Origin: Acidimicrobiales bacterium | GTDB lineage: Bacteria; Actinomycetota; Acidimicrobiia; Acidimicrobiales; MedAcidi-G1 | DNA length: 64,000 nt | Assembly: GCA_014237715.1 (NCBI GenBank) | Contig: JAAZZG010000002.1 | Location: forward strand, 124,001 to 188,000 | Direction: 5' to 3' | Part shown: one piece after another, positions 41,787-51,730 of the stretch | How positions within the stretch are numbered: position 1 is the stretch's first letter | Layout of the letters: each line of letters begins with the position of its first letter | Made by a program: the position numbers and the translations under genes | Notes under the pieces: generated by a model | Seen by the model: the letters and a program-made list of their open reading frames with translations, nothing else | The model's database searches: none | What the model was told of the DNA's origin: nothing

Positions 41787-44249
41787 ATGCGCAACGACGC
41801 GCAGTGCGTGATCATCGGGGGCGGCGCCATGGGCGTCGGGCTCCTCTACCACCTGGCCCACGAGGGCTGGACCGACACCCTCCTCATCGAGAAGGGCGAG
41901 CTCACGTCGGGCTCCACCTGGCACGCCGCGGGCCTCGTCCCGCACTTCATCGGCAGCCTCAACATGGCCAAGGTCCACGCCTACGGCGCCGAGCTGTACA
42001 CCACGCTCGAAGCCGAGACCGGCATGTCCACCGGCTGGCACGGTTGCGGCGCGATCCGCCTCGCCGTTAACCACGAACAGGCCGAGTGGTACCGCTACGT
42101 CGGCGCCATGCTCGATTCGATCGGCATCGAGTCACACCTCGTCGGTCACGACGAAATCCGCGCCATGGCCCCCCTCATGGAGTCCATCGACGACGTGGTC
42201 CTGGGATTCCACACCCCCCACGATGGCTGGTCCGACCCCACCGGGTCCACCAACGCCATGGCCGTCGGCGCCCGCCAACTCGGCGCCCAGATCGCCCGCC
42301 ACACGCTCGTCACGGACGTCACCCAACTGCCAAACGGCCGCTGGCAGATCACGGCCCAAATTGGAGACGGGAACGCCAGCGAACAGCAGCAGATCACCTG
42401 CGACCACGTCGTCAACGCGGCCGGCCATTACGCCCCCCAGCTGGGCGCCATGTCCGGCATCGACGTCCCCATTGTCTCGATGATCCACCAGTACCTCATA
42501 ACCGAACCGCTTGACGCCATGAAGGCATGCGACGTTGAGATGCCCGTCATCAGAGACCCCCGCTCGTCGTGCTACTACCGCCGCGAGATCGACAGCCTGC
42601 TCATCGGCCCGTACGAGACCCGCGACTCCATCACCTACGGCGTTGACGGCATCGACTGGAACCTTCACTTCCACCTGACCCCACCCGACCTCGAGCAGCT
42701 CGCCCCGTGGCTGGAGATCTCCACCGAACGCTTCCCGGTGTTCGCCGAAGCAGGTATCAAACAGGTGGTCAGCGGCCCCATCACCCACACCCCCGACGGC
42801 GGTTACCTCATGGGCCCCGTCGCCGGTGCACGCAACTACTGGATGTGCGCCGGCGCCTCCATCGGCATCACCCAGGGACCGGGCGCCGGGAAGTACCTCG
42901 CCCAGTGGATGGTCCACGGCCAGACCGAGATCAACGTCCGCGAAATGGACCCCCGCCGCTTCGGCCCGTGGTCCGACCAGCAGTACACGATCGACAAGTC
43001 CGTAGACGAATACCACGAGATGTACCAGGTGCGGATGCCCGGCGAGTACCGCTCGGCGGGCCGCCCCATGAAACGCACGCCCATCGCCGATCGGCTCGAC
43101 GCCCTAGGTGCCCAGTGGCAGGACGTCTGGGGTTGGGAACGTCCCCGCTACTACGGCGAACCCGAGAACTACTCGTGGCGGCGCTCCAACGCCCATGACA
43201 TCGTCGGCGCCGAATGCCGTGGCGTGCGCGACCGGGTGGGCATCGCCGACCTGACCGCCTTCGCCAAGTTCGGCGTGGTCGGCCCTGACGCCGCCGCCCT
43301 CCTCGGCCGCCTCTCGGCCAACCGGCTCCCAACCCGCCACAGCGGCATCCGCCTCATCCACATGCTGACCGAGCACGGCGGCATCGAGTGCGAGATGACC
43401 GTCACCCGTATGTCCGACGATCGCTTCTACCTCAACTCGGCCATCGCCGGCTCCACCCACGACCTCGACTGGCTGCAGCAGCACGTGCTCCCCGACGAGG
43501 ACGTCACCATCGAGGACTGGACCGACCAGATGGGCATCCTCGCCGTGACCGGCCCCCTGGCCCGCGACGTGCTGGCCGCCTGCACCGACGCCGACCTGTC
43601 ATCGGACGCCTGGCCGTGGCTGACCTGTCAGCAGGTCGAGATCGGCGGGGTGGACTGCATCGCCCTGCGGGTCAGCTACGTCGGCGAGCTGGGTTGGGAG
43701 ATCCACCATCCCATCGACCAGATGCCCCGGTTGTACGACACCCTGGTGGCCGCCGGACAGCCCCACGGCATGGTCCACTTCGGCTCATCGGCCATGAACG
43801 TCATGCGAATGGAGAAGGCCTACAAGGCGTGGGGCGGCGAACTCACCACCGAGATCACCCCCATCGAGGCCCGCCTCGAACGCTTCGTCGACCTCGACTC
43901 GGGCCGCAACTTCCTCGGACGCGATGCCACCCTGGCCCGCCGCAAACAGGAAAGCGACGCCGGCCTGGACATGGTCCTCGTGTACTGCGAGGTCGACACC
44001 ACCGACTCGGACTGTCGGGGCAACGAACCCTGCTACGACCCGGTCGGCGACGGCTCACGCTGTATGGGGATCACCACCGGCGGCGCCTGGGGCCACACCG
44101 TCGACCGATCACTGGCCTTCGCCTACGTCGACCCGACCTTCGAATCACCCGGCTCGACATTCGAAGTCACCCTTTTCGGGCAACGCCACACCGCCACCGT
44201 GCTGGACGGTCCGGCCCACGATCCGACCAACGAGAGGCTGCGAGCATGA
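41787..44249 (+). CDS. Dimethylglycine/sarcosine dehydrogenase-like protein (FAD + GcvT domains)
   Basis: An 820-residue two-domain enzyme. Residues 1-380 form the DAO FAD domain (CVIIGGGAMGVGLLYHLA), with His46 in SGSTWHAAGL as the likely covalent FAD attachment site. The C-terminal half is a folate-binding aminomethyltransferase (GcvT) domain, with segments such as GVRDRVGIADLTAFAKFGVV and RVSYVGELGWEIH. These enzymes oxidise N-methyl groups of dimethylglycine or sarcosine and pass formaldehyde to tetrahydrofolate. It overlaps the MttB homologue by 4 bases. Probably controlled by the divergent IclR protein. Confidence 0.88.
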   Translation: MRNDAQCVIIGGGAMGVGLLYHLAHEGWTDTLLIEKGELTSGSTWHAAGLVPHFIGSLNMAKVHAYGAELYTTLEAETGMSTGWHGCGAIRLAVNHEQAEWYRYVGAMLDSIGIESHLVGHDEIRAMAPLMESIDDVVLGFHTPHDGWSDPTGSTNAMAVGARQLGAQIARHTLVTDVTQLPNGRWQITAQIGDGNASEQQQITCDHVVNAAGHYAPQLGAMSGIDVPIVSMIHQYLITEPLDAMKACDVEMPVIRDPRSSCYYRREIDSLLIGPYETRDSITYGVDGIDWNLHFHLTPPDLEQLAPWLEISTERFPVFAEAGIKQVVSGPITHTPDGGYLMGPVAGARNYWMCAGASIGITQGPGAGKYLAQWMVHGQTEINVREMDPRRFGPWSDQQYTIDKSVDEYHEMYQVRMPGEYRSAGRPMKRTPIADRLDALGAQWQDVWGWERPRYYGEPENYSWRRSNAHDIVGAECRGVRDRVGIADLTAFAKFGVVGPDAAALLGRLSANRLPTRHSGIRLIHMLTEHGGIECEMTVTRMSDDRFYLNSAIAGSTHDLDWLQQHVLPDEDVTIEDWTDQMGILAVTGPLARDVLAACTDADLSSDAWPWLTCQQVEIGGVDCIALRVSYVGELGWEIHHPIDQMPRLYDTLVAAGQPHGMVHFGSSAMNVMRMEKAYKAWGGELTTEITPIEARLERFVDLDSGRNFLGRDATLARRKQESDAGLDMVLVYCEVDTTDSDCRGNEPCYDPVGDGSRCMGITTGGAWGHTVDRSLAFAYVDPTFESPGSTFEVTLFGQRHTATVLDGPAHDPTNERLRA

Positions 44250-45832
44250 GCGCCACCACCCCTACTCCCGGGAAGCGTGCCGGCCGGTCAGGGGGCCGGG
44301 CCGCACGAGTCGCCGCACGGGCCGCCGGACTGCCCGACGACGAGAAGGCCGTCCACCCCGGTCAGTCCGGTGGCGCCTTCAAGCCGCTGACCGATTCGGA
44401 GTGCCGCACCGTCTACGAGACGGCGCTGACCATGCTCGAGGAGTTCGGCATGGGCACCCCCATCCCCGAGTTCATCGAGGTCGTGGTCCCAGCCGGCGGC
44501 TGGCTGGACGATGACGAGCGCCTCCACTTCCCCCGATCCCTCGTCGAGGATGCCGTCGACATGGCGGCCAAGGAGTTCACCTGGCACGGTTTTGACGACG
44601 ACCGCTCCATCGTGGTCGGCGGCGACCGCGTCCACTTCGGCACCGCTGGCGCCGCCGTCTCGGTCTGGGACCACGAGACCCGCAAGCACCGCCCGTCCGA
44701 CCTCCAGGACGTGTTTGACGTAGCCCGCCTCGTTGACACCCTCGAACACGTCCACTTCCACGTCCGGACCCTGGTAGCCCGAGACATGATCGAGTCACGT
44801 GACCTCGACGTGAACACCGCCTACGCGGTGGCCATGGGCACCACCAAGCCAGTGGGTACATCGTTCTTCCAGCCCGAACACGTAGTCGAGGTAGTCGACA
44901 TGTTCGATGAAATGCTGGGTGGGCGACCCGGGGCCTTCGCCGAGCGTCCGTTCTGCGTGGCCAACAACACATTCGTCGTGCCGCCGCTTCGCTATGCCGA
45001 GGACGCCGTGCGTTCCATGGTTGCCCAGGTCCGAACCGGCATGCCCATCAACCTTCTGTCGGCCGGGCAGGCCGGCGCCACGTCGCCCGCCGCGCTGGCC
45101 GGGTCGCTCGCCCAGGCTCTCGCCGAATGCCTGTCGGCGCTTACGTGCGTGAACCTGCTCAACCCGGGCCATCCATGCGTGATGGGCCTGTGGCCGTTCG
45201 TGTCCGACCTCCGCACCGGCGCCATGACCGGTGGCTCCGGCGAGGAGGCGGTTCTCAACGCGGCCGCAGCCCAGATGGCCAACTGGCTGGGCCTTCCCTC
45301 CGGCGTGGCCGCCGGGATGGCCGACTCAAAGGTTCCCGACAACCAGGCTGGTCACGAGAAGGGTCTGACCGTGGCCCTCGCCGGGCACGCAGGTGCCAAC
45401 CTCGTCTACGAATCAGCGGGGATGCTGGCCAGCCTTCTGGCCTGCTCGTACGAGGCCCTGGTCATCGACAACGACATGCTGGGCGCCGTCAACCGGACCG
45501 TCCGCGGCATCGAGGTCACCCCCGACACCCTCTCGATCGAGACCATCAAGTCAGTCATATTCGGCGCCGGCCACTTCCTCGGCCAGGACCAGACCCTGTC
45601 GCTGATGCAGAGCGAGTACATCTACCCGGAGGTCGGCGACCGACTGAGCCCAGCCGACTGGTTCGACGCCGGAGCCACCTCAGTTGACGAACGGGCTCGG
45701 ATCCGGGTGCACGAGATACTCGGTTCACACTTCCCGTCGCACGTGTCGCCCGACTTGGACGCCCGGGTCCGCGACCGGTTCGACATCCGGCTGCCGGCCG
45801 GAGCGCTCACCACGTCGGCCCGCTGGGGCTGA
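44246..45832 (+). CDS. MttB-family (COG5598) methyltransferase homologue 2, non-pyrrolysine
   Basis: A 528-residue MttB-superfamily protein from ATG 44246, which overlaps the dehydrogenase stop (ATGA). After a basic Gly/Arg-rich N-terminal 40 residues, family segments appear: ALTMLEEFGMGTPIPEFIEV, HFGTAGAAVSVWDHETRKHR, AVAMGTTKPVGTSFFQPEHV and GLPSGVAAGMADSKVPDNQAG. No in-frame TAG exists. No corrinoid protein gene adjoins. Translational coupling to a GcvT-containing dehydrogenase suggests its methyl group may go to folate, but that is hypothetical. A longer frame running back to 43388 is a shadow of the dehydrogenase gene. Confidence 0.86.
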   Translation: MSATTPTPGKRAGRSGGRAARVAARAAGLPDDEKAVHPGQSGGAFKPLTDSECRTVYETALTMLEEFGMGTPIPEFIEVVVPAGGWLDDDERLHFPRSLVEDAVDMAAKEFTWHGFDDDRSIVVGGDRVHFGTAGAAVSVWDHETRKHRPSDLQDVFDVARLVDTLEHVHFHVRTLVARDMIESRDLDVNTAYAVAMGTTKPVGTSFFQPEHVVEVVDMFDEMLGGRPGAFAERPFCVANNTFVVPPLRYAEDAVRSMVAQVRTGMPINLLSAGQAGATSPAALAGSLAQALAECLSALTCVNLLNPGHPCVMGLWPFVSDLRTGAMTGGSGEEAVLNAAAAQMANWLGLPSGVAAGMADSKVPDNQAGHEKGLTVALAGHAGANLVYESAGMLASLLACSYEALVIDNDMLGAVNRTVRGIEVTPDTLSIETIKSVIFGAGHFLGQDQTLSLMQSEYIYPEVGDRLSPADWFDAGATSVDERARIRVHEILGSHFPSHVSPDLDARVRDRFDIRLPAGALTTSARWG

Positions 45833-45869
45833 GGCGATCGGTGGCGACTCGCTCCGGACCTCAGTCAAG

Positions 45870-46775
45870 TCAGCCCGCCGAATCAGCCAGGTGCCCGGCT
45901 GGGCCATCCGGATCCACCAGCCCGGCCAACGACGCCCATCGCACCGTGGCATCCGGCGTGCCAGCAGCGCCCGGGGCCACCTGGTACCGATCGAACCGGA
46001 CCACCAACTCCGCAACCGTCAGACCGAACACCGAGTAGTTCGACGCCTCGGGCTCCAGGCCCCGACCGTCCGGCCACAGGCCCATCTCCCCCAGTCGGGC
46101 CACCAGGTCCTGACGGGCGAAGAATCCGATCGTCTCCAGCCATGGACTCCCCGGCACAAACAGGTCCCCGAGACTCACTTCGACACCCGTCTGCAGGTCG
46201 ACCAGCACCGAATCCACCCGATCATCCACGCCGGCCGCGCCCGACCACTCAATCCGGAACTCGTACACCACGCTGACCAACCGGTCGTCCAGGAGGTAGA
46301 CCTTGCCCGACCCCCGGAGCGAGCCGCCACCGTTCGCCTCACCTGACTCCTCACCAGACCGTTCGGACATGGCCGCTACGAACTCAGCCCGCATCGCTTC
46401 GGTCGGACGCCGGAGCGCCACGTTCACCGGGTGATCCAACCCCAGGCCATCCAGTTGCGGGTGGCTCAGGTCGTAGGACCCCGCTCCACCGACCGTCCCG
46501 GCCATCGAATCCACGTACACCGAGCCGTGCGCCGTCCCCGGAGCAAACCCTCCGTCATCGGATCCGGGGATCGTTCCCTCGGGCAGCGAACTGGTCGGTT
46601 TGGCCTCCGGCTCCTCGACAACCGGCGCCTCGGTCGGTTCCGGCGTATGCCCGATGCCGTTGGCCACCATCTCGCGACCGTCAGCCGCTGCACAACCGAC
46701 CAGCAACAGCGTCCCCATCAACACGGCCGACACGCCGGTCCAGATGCAGACCCTCCCGCAGGTCATCGCGTCCAC
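45870..46775 (-). CDS. Lipoprotein with RsiV/DUF3298-like C-terminal domain
   Basis: A 301-residue exported lipoprotein: a short N-terminus, hydrophobic stretch and lipobox LLVGC, followed by a Pro/Glu-rich linker. The C-terminal part (DDRLVSVVYEFRIEW, TGVEVSLGDLFVPGSPWLET) resembles DUF3298 domains of RsiV-type proteins. It should be anchored outside the cytoplasmic membrane. Function unknown. Converges with the MttB gene. Confidence 0.72.
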   Translation of the reverse strand: MDAMTCGRVCIWTGVSAVLMGTLLLVGCAAADGREMVANGIGHTPEPTEAPVVEEPEAKPTSSLPEGTIPGSDDGGFAPGTAHGSVYVDSMAGTVGGAGSYDLSHPQLDGLGLDHPVNVALRRPTEAMRAEFVAAMSERSGEESGEANGGGSLRGSGKVYLLDDRLVSVVYEFRIEWSGAAGVDDRVDSVLVDLQTGVEVSLGDLFVPGSPWLETIGFFARQDLVARLGEMGLWPDGRGLEPEASNYSVFGLTVAELVVRFDRYQVAPGAAGTPDATVRWASLAGLVDPDGPAGHLADSAG

Positions 46776-46935
46776 CGTCGCCGCGCCCCGACGGCAGTCC
46801 CCGGACCGACCCGATCAGTCGGCTCAGACAGCGTTAGGGGGCAACGGGAGATCACGGATGGGAGGGTAGTCAGGCGGCCGCCGGACAACTTGAACGAGCC
46901 CCTACCGGGAACCCGCTCGTCGCTAGCATCGACCC

Positions 46936-47436
46936 ATGGCCATCCGTCGGAACTCCAAACGAGTCAAATCCCGTCGGGGTCGGCGACCCGTCGCCCAGAC
47001 CGTGGCCAACGGACCCGGCACCGACCAGACCCTCCTCGATCTGGTCAACGGTCTCCGCGAGATCGCCGAACGCGTCGACGTCCTGGAGCACCGGTTCGAC
47101 GCCCTGGGCACCTCGGCCGCCATCGACCCCGACGGCGAGGACGTCATGGACCTCCGACTCCACGTGGCCCGGCTGTTCGCCGAGGTATCCCGGGTCACCG
47201 TCGGTCTCGAGGCCCGTATCGCCGAGGTGGCCGGCCATGCCGGCGTGGCAATAGCCGGCGACCCGGTCAGTGCCACCCTGTCTACGGTGGGCCTGCCCAT
47301 CCCCACTCCGGCATTGGCCGGCGACGAGACCTTCGAGGACCTCACCGCCGACTCCCCGGCTCGGGCCCGGGGCGCCAACTCCCCCTCAGACACGTCCACA
47401 GCCCGCCGCACCAGCGGCTGGCAACCCGCCGACTGA
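46936..47436 (+). CDS. Hypothetical protein with basic N-terminus and coiled-coil segment
   Basis: A 166-residue protein I do not recognise. Residues 1-20 are strongly basic (KRVKSRRGRRP), residues 30-60 contain a heptad-like helix (LDLVNGLREIAERVDVLEHR) and the tail is low-complexity. Two longer overlapping frames have Arg/Pro-rich shadow-like composition, so I prefer this one. It converges with the UPF0182 gene, leaving a 95-bp gap that shows only a weak CCCAC-CCA-GTGGG hairpin. Confidence 0.55.
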   Translation: MAIRRNSKRVKSRRGRRPVAQTVANGPGTDQTLLDLVNGLREIAERVDVLEHRFDALGTSAAIDPDGEDVMDLRLHVARLFAEVSRVTVGLEARIAEVAGHAGVAIAGDPVSATLSTVGLPIPTPALAGDETFEDLTADSPARARGANSPSDTSTARRTSGWQPAD

Positions 47437-47531
47437 CCCCGGCAGAACTCGGTCAGATCTCACCGGTTGACCTACCCACCCAGTGGGGATGAGTCGGCCG
47501 GGATGAACTAGCGAGACGGGCCCGATCCGAA

Positions 47532-50495
47532 CTAGCCGGCCAAGTCCTCCACCAGATCCTGCATCCGGGCCTGAATGCGCCCGAACTCGGCCCAGTCGGC
47601 CGGATCCTCCGACATCGCAGCCGCCGACGCCGCCTGCAGGCGAGCCAACTCGGCCACCAGATCAGCCAGGTTGTCAGGCGCCGGTGATCCCGTCCCGATG
47701 CTGCCGTCCGACGAGGACCCGCTCCCCGAAGCAGCATCGTCCGACGAGCCTGTTCCCGTGGTACCGGTGGCGGTGGCGGTGGCGGTGTCGGCGCCAGCCC
47801 CAGTCGAGATGCCCCGAAACAGATCGCCTAGCGATGCGCCGGTCAGCTCCTCGAGAGCCTCCTGCAACGAATCGGCCATCACAACCTGCTCGCCGACGGC
47901 CACGATGACCCGTTCCAGTTCCGGCACCGTGCTATCGCCCTCGGCCTGCACGTACAGCGGCCTGACGTAGAGGATCGAATCTTCGATGGGTACCAGCAAC
48001 AGCTCGCCGAACAGCACCGACGACCCACGCTGGCTCAAGAGGGTCTGGAGACTGGCCACCGCCTCGTCGTTCCGTATCCGTTCCTCGGCCAGCGCCGGGC
48101 CGTCAAAGTTCGACGACGGCGGCCGGTAGACGACCAGCTCGCCCAGTCGATCCCCGTCGCTGCGACCCACTAGGTAGGCAGCCAACTCTTTGCGGGCATC
48201 GTCCTCGTCCAACGGCACGTACGCCCGCATGATCACGAACTCAGCGTCTTCGGACGACCCCTGGATGTAAGCCCCGTCACCGGTGGCGCCATCGCCCTCC
48301 GGCAGCGACACCATGGTCCGGTACGGCGCCATCCTCCGGTGGCGGGTCCCGACCTGAAACCCCTGCTCATCGACCAGCATCACGTTGGCCGCACCCTCTC
48401 CGGTCCGGCCGGGATCCTGAGAGACCGCCCACTCGGACGCCCGCTGGTAGAAGTTCTCGGTGTCGTCGACGTGGTAGGCGCCCCAGATCTCGGACTGCAG
48501 TCGGAACAGGTCCTCGGCATACCGCAGGTGGGCCACCAAGCTCGCCGGCATCTCCGAGAGCGGCGTGAAGAGTCCGTCGAAGGCCGACGAGAACGCCGCC
48601 ACCATCGGGTCGGTCTCATCGACCACGTACAACACGACCTCGCCGGTGAACGCATCCACCGTGGCCTTCACCGAGTTCCGGACGTAGTTAAGGCCGTGGC
48701 GCAGCCCACTCGACTTCGGCAGCTCGCCCACCGACGCCGGCTGCGAATATGGGTAGCGGTCAGTCGTCGTGTACCCGTCAACCACGTAGTAGATCCGACC
48801 ATCGATCAGCACCGGGTACGGGTCGGCATCAAAGTGCAGGAAGGGCGCCAGCTTCTCGACCCGGCTCCGGATGTCACGTACGTAAAACACACGTGACTCG
48901 TCGGTGATGAAGTTCGAGATCAGTGGCTCCAGCTGGCCGAACCTCAGAGCGAACGCCAGACGCCGCACCATCGAACCCATGCCCACGCCACCGTCGCCGC
49001 CAATGTCGGCATACCGGACAGCCTGCGTCTCCTGGTTCTCATCGGTGAAATCGACCTCGTCGCGGGTTGCACCGACCACCGCGTAGCCACCCAGACCCTC
49101 GCCCATGTACAGCTGCGGCCGGTCCAGGACCACGTCCACCGTCGGGTCGATCGAGACCGGCAAGTCGCCGACCAGAAAGTCCGGATCGCCCGAACCCTTG
49201 ACTCGGCTCACCGGCGCCATGGCCACGCCGTAGCCGTGCGTAAACGCCACGTGCTGATTTTCCCACGAGCGGGTCTCGTTCAACTCCAGCTCACGGGTAC
49301 CGAGCAGCACCTGGGTGGTCTCGCCGTCGATCGTGTAGCGATCGGTGTCCATCTCGTCGGCGAAGGTGTAGAACTCGCGCTCTCCCTGAAGCCGGTCGAA
49401 GGTCCCCTGAACCACGAGGGGATCCAGCGTCCGGATGTTTCGCACCGTGCCCGGATTGGCCCGCAGGTCGGCCGCCGTAACCCGGTTATCGAAGTCGGTG
49501 AGCTGCACCTCGATCATGGCGTCTAGGCCGTAGGCCGCGCGGGTCGCCGTGATGTTGCGCTCGATGTACAGCGCTTCCTTCTCAGACTCAGCAGGCTCCA
49601 CCCGGAGGTTCTGGATGACCGCCGGATAGATGTTGCCCATGATCAGGGCCACGAAGGCCCACAAGCCGACGGCCAGCGTGGGCAGCACCCAACCGCGCCG
49701 CCTGATGTTCACGATGAGCAACGCCACGGCGAACAGCGAGATGAGGATCAGCAGGTTGATGGCCGGCAGTTGGGCCTTCACGTCGGTGTAGGTCGCACCG
49801 GCCACCGCGCCGCGGTCCGACGTGGTCAACTCGAACCGGGCCAACCAGTAGTCGCCGGCCCGCACCAGGGCGACGAGGCCCAGCAGCACCGACAGGTGGG
49901 CCTTGACCGCCGGTTGCACCCGCTCACCGATCGTCTGGAGTCGGATCCCACCGTTGATGTAATGAAACAGCGTCGTGACGACCAGCGTCACGATCAGCGT
50001 GGCGAACACCCACCCGACCACGAACGACAAGAACGGCAGACGGAACACGTAGAAGCCGATGTCGCGCCCGAACTGGGCGTCGACCACGCCGAAGTCCACC
50101 CCGTTGGTGAACAGCAGCCACTCCTCCCACCGGTCGCTCACCCCGAACCCGGCGATCAGTGCAAATAGGCCCGACAGCACGAAACGCACCAACCAACGAC
50201 GGCGACCGACGATCAGGTGGTAGTTCCGCAGAAGGTCCTCTTCCGGACCTGGCGGACGGATGGGCGGTGCGAGGCGGTCAGCGACCGTGAGGTTGGTGAA
50301 CAGGATCCCGAAGAACAGGGCGGTAAACAGGGCCACCAGCACCACCTGGGCGCCGAATACCGACACGAACACCCCCTCGTGTCCAAGGGCGTCGAACCAG
50401 AGGTAGTCGGTCCAGAAGCCGGCGATTCCCCGCAGCGACAGCATGAGGACGAAGAACGCCGACACCACCACGCCAGCGATCATCCGGATCTTCAT
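47532..50495 (-). CDS. UPF0182 family large membrane protein
   Basis: A 987-residue membrane protein of a family typical of actinobacteria. The N-terminal 330 residues hold about seven transmembrane segments, beginning IAGVVVSAFFVLMLSLRGIA; the rest is a large extracytoplasmic domain with DYLWFDALGHEGVF, YGLDAMIEVQ and FLVGDLPVSID segments. A Gly/Thr/Ser/Asp-rich low-complexity stretch occurs near the C-terminus. ATG 50495 is preceded by GGAGG, so the frame to 50567 is not used. Function is unknown. Confidence 0.88.
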   Translation of the reverse strand: MKIRMIAGVVVSAFFVLMLSLRGIAGFWTDYLWFDALGHEGVFVSVFGAQVVLVALFTALFFGILFTNLTVADRLAPPIRPPGPEEDLLRNYHLIVGRRRWLVRFVLSGLFALIAGFGVSDRWEEWLLFTNGVDFGVVDAQFGRDIGFYVFRLPFLSFVVGWVFATLIVTLVVTTLFHYINGGIRLQTIGERVQPAVKAHLSVLLGLVALVRAGDYWLARFELTTSDRGAVAGATYTDVKAQLPAINLLILISLFAVALLIVNIRRRGWVLPTLAVGLWAFVALIMGNIYPAVIQNLRVEPAESEKEALYIERNITATRAAYGLDAMIEVQLTDFDNRVTAADLRANPGTVRNIRTLDPLVVQGTFDRLQGEREFYTFADEMDTDRYTIDGETTQVLLGTRELELNETRSWENQHVAFTHGYGVAMAPVSRVKGSGDPDFLVGDLPVSIDPTVDVVLDRPQLYMGEGLGGYAVVGATRDEVDFTDENQETQAVRYADIGGDGGVGMGSMVRRLAFALRFGQLEPLISNFITDESRVFYVRDIRSRVEKLAPFLHFDADPYPVLIDGRIYYVVDGYTTTDRYPYSQPASVGELPKSSGLRHGLNYVRNSVKATVDAFTGEVVLYVVDETDPMVAAFSSAFDGLFTPLSEMPASLVAHLRYAEDLFRLQSEIWGAYHVDDTENFYQRASEWAVSQDPGRTGEGAANVMLVDEQGFQVGTRHRRMAPYRTMVSLPEGDGATGDGAYIQGSSEDAEFVIMRAYVPLDEDDARKELAAYLVGRSDGDRLGELVVYRPPSSNFDGPALAEERIRNDEAVASLQTLLSQRGSSVLFGELLLVPIEDSILYVRPLYVQAEGDSTVPELERVIVAVGEQVVMADSLQEALEELTGASLGDLFRGISTGAGADTATATATGTTGTGSSDDAASGSGSSSDGSIGTGSPAPDNLADLVAELARLQAASAAAMSEDPADWAEFGRIQARMQDLVEDLAG

Positions 50496-50593
50496 GGATC
50501 CTCCAGATCGGCGACGGATCCGGGGGAAGGGACGTGGACCTGGCGGTGGAGCGTCTTCTGGGCGCATGGACGAAGCCTACGGGCGGTGACCCG

Positions 50594-51658
50594 TCAGCCA
50601 GTCGGGAGTCGGAGATCCTGAGTCTGGCCGCCGTGTCGAGCCAGCGCGGCCAACGCGTCGTCGAGCGTGGCCACCCCTTCGACCGGCATGTCCCCGGCGT
50701 GCTGTCGAGCCTGGTCGGCCTCAGACGTCGGCACCAGGAACAGGTCCATTCCCCCGTCGCGGGCCGCCACCACCTTCTGGACGATTCCGCCAATCGAACC
50801 GACCACGCCAGTCGGGTCAATGGTGCCCGTGGTAGCCACCTGCAGCCCACCGGTCAACTCACCGGGCGTGACCAGGTCCAAGATCGACAGTGTGAGGGCC
50901 AGCCCGGCCGAGTTTCCGCCCACCCTGCCAGTGTTGACCAGCACATCGATCGGCAGATCCTCGACGTCTTCCCACCGGGTCTGGGGCACCACGCCCATGA
51001 ACCCCACCGTCTGGTCGTCATCACGGGACCCCAACACGACCGATACCGTTCGTGATGCCCCGCCCCGCACCGGCTCCACCTCGAGATCGATGACGTCGCC
51101 CGGACCACGGTCCCGGATGGCCTCCACGAGGTCCATGGCCATCAGCACCGGTGCTCCGTCCACGGTCAAAATCACGTCGTCGGTGGTCAGCAGACCGGTC
51201 GACGGTCCGACTACCTCGGCCAGCCCCACGCCGGTGGCCCGAAATGGATCCACCCCGAGATACCGCAGCGCCACGGCGACCGCCGTGGACTTCGAGACAC
51301 GCATCAACTGCATATTGAACGTCCGGTTCTCGTCCCGGGACCGACCGCCGAGAACCCGGTCCTCTTCGATCAGCGTCAACGACGGCTTCATCCGGGCTTC
51401 GAGCCACTCCCAGCCGTTGACCGTGGCGTCTTGGCGGACCGTCGTGAAGTGGATCTCGCCGGTGGCGTTGAACCGCTGACCCGTGGTGATCATCACCTTG
51501 GTACTCAGCGGCTGTACCGACCCGGGCCGGAACACGAAGTAGGGGACCCGCACAAACGTGGCCAGCAGCACGGCGGCCACGAGTAGCAGGAAGATGGTTC
51601 CCCGGAGTGGGTGGGACGGCGGAGACGGCGGGCCGTCCGCCAGTAGGTTCTCCTCCAT
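50594..51658 (-). CDS. PDZ / Lon-like protease (YlbL family)
   Basis: A 354-residue membrane-anchored protease. One N-terminal transmembrane segment (IFLLLVAAVLLATFV) is followed by a PDZ domain around residues 140-200 (LTTDDVILTVDGAPV) and a C-terminal Lon (S16) protease domain with the Ser-Lys dyad Ser250 (GGNSAGLAL) and Lys295 (GGIVQKVVAA). It probably degrades proteins on the outer face of the membrane. It lies 98 bp upstream of the UPF0182 gene. Confidence 0.86.
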   Translation of the reverse strand: MEENLLADGPPSPPSHPLRGTIFLLLVAAVLLATFVRVPYFVFRPGSVQPLSTKVMITTGQRFNATGEIHFTTVRQDATVNGWEWLEARMKPSLTLIEEDRVLGGRSRDENRTFNMQLMRVSKSTAVAVALRYLGVDPFRATGVGLAEVVGPSTGLLTTDDVILTVDGAPVLMAMDLVEAIRDRGPGDVIDLEVEPVRGGASRTVSVVLGSRDDDQTVGFMGVVPQTRWEDVEDLPIDVLVNTGRVGGNSAGLALTLSILDLVTPGELTGGLQVATTGTIDPTGVVGSIGGIVQKVVAARDGGMDLFLVPTSEADQARQHAGDMPVEGVATLDDALAALARHGGQTQDLRLPTG

Positions 51659-51730
51659 GGACGCTCAGCCTGCCATGGTGTCGACCAGCAACCGCATCGG
51701 GTCCAAGGGCCAGCACGTCGACAAACCCCA

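Noticed and set aside
43388-44245. Long N-terminal extension of the second MttB frame
   Set aside because: It is Arg/Pro/His-rich and antiphase to the well-supported dehydrogenase gene; the ATGA junction at 44246 gives the proper start.
46431-47492. 353-codon plus-strand frame
   Set aside because: Arg/Pro-rich shadow composition; it overlaps the lipoprotein gene antisense and the better frame at 46936.
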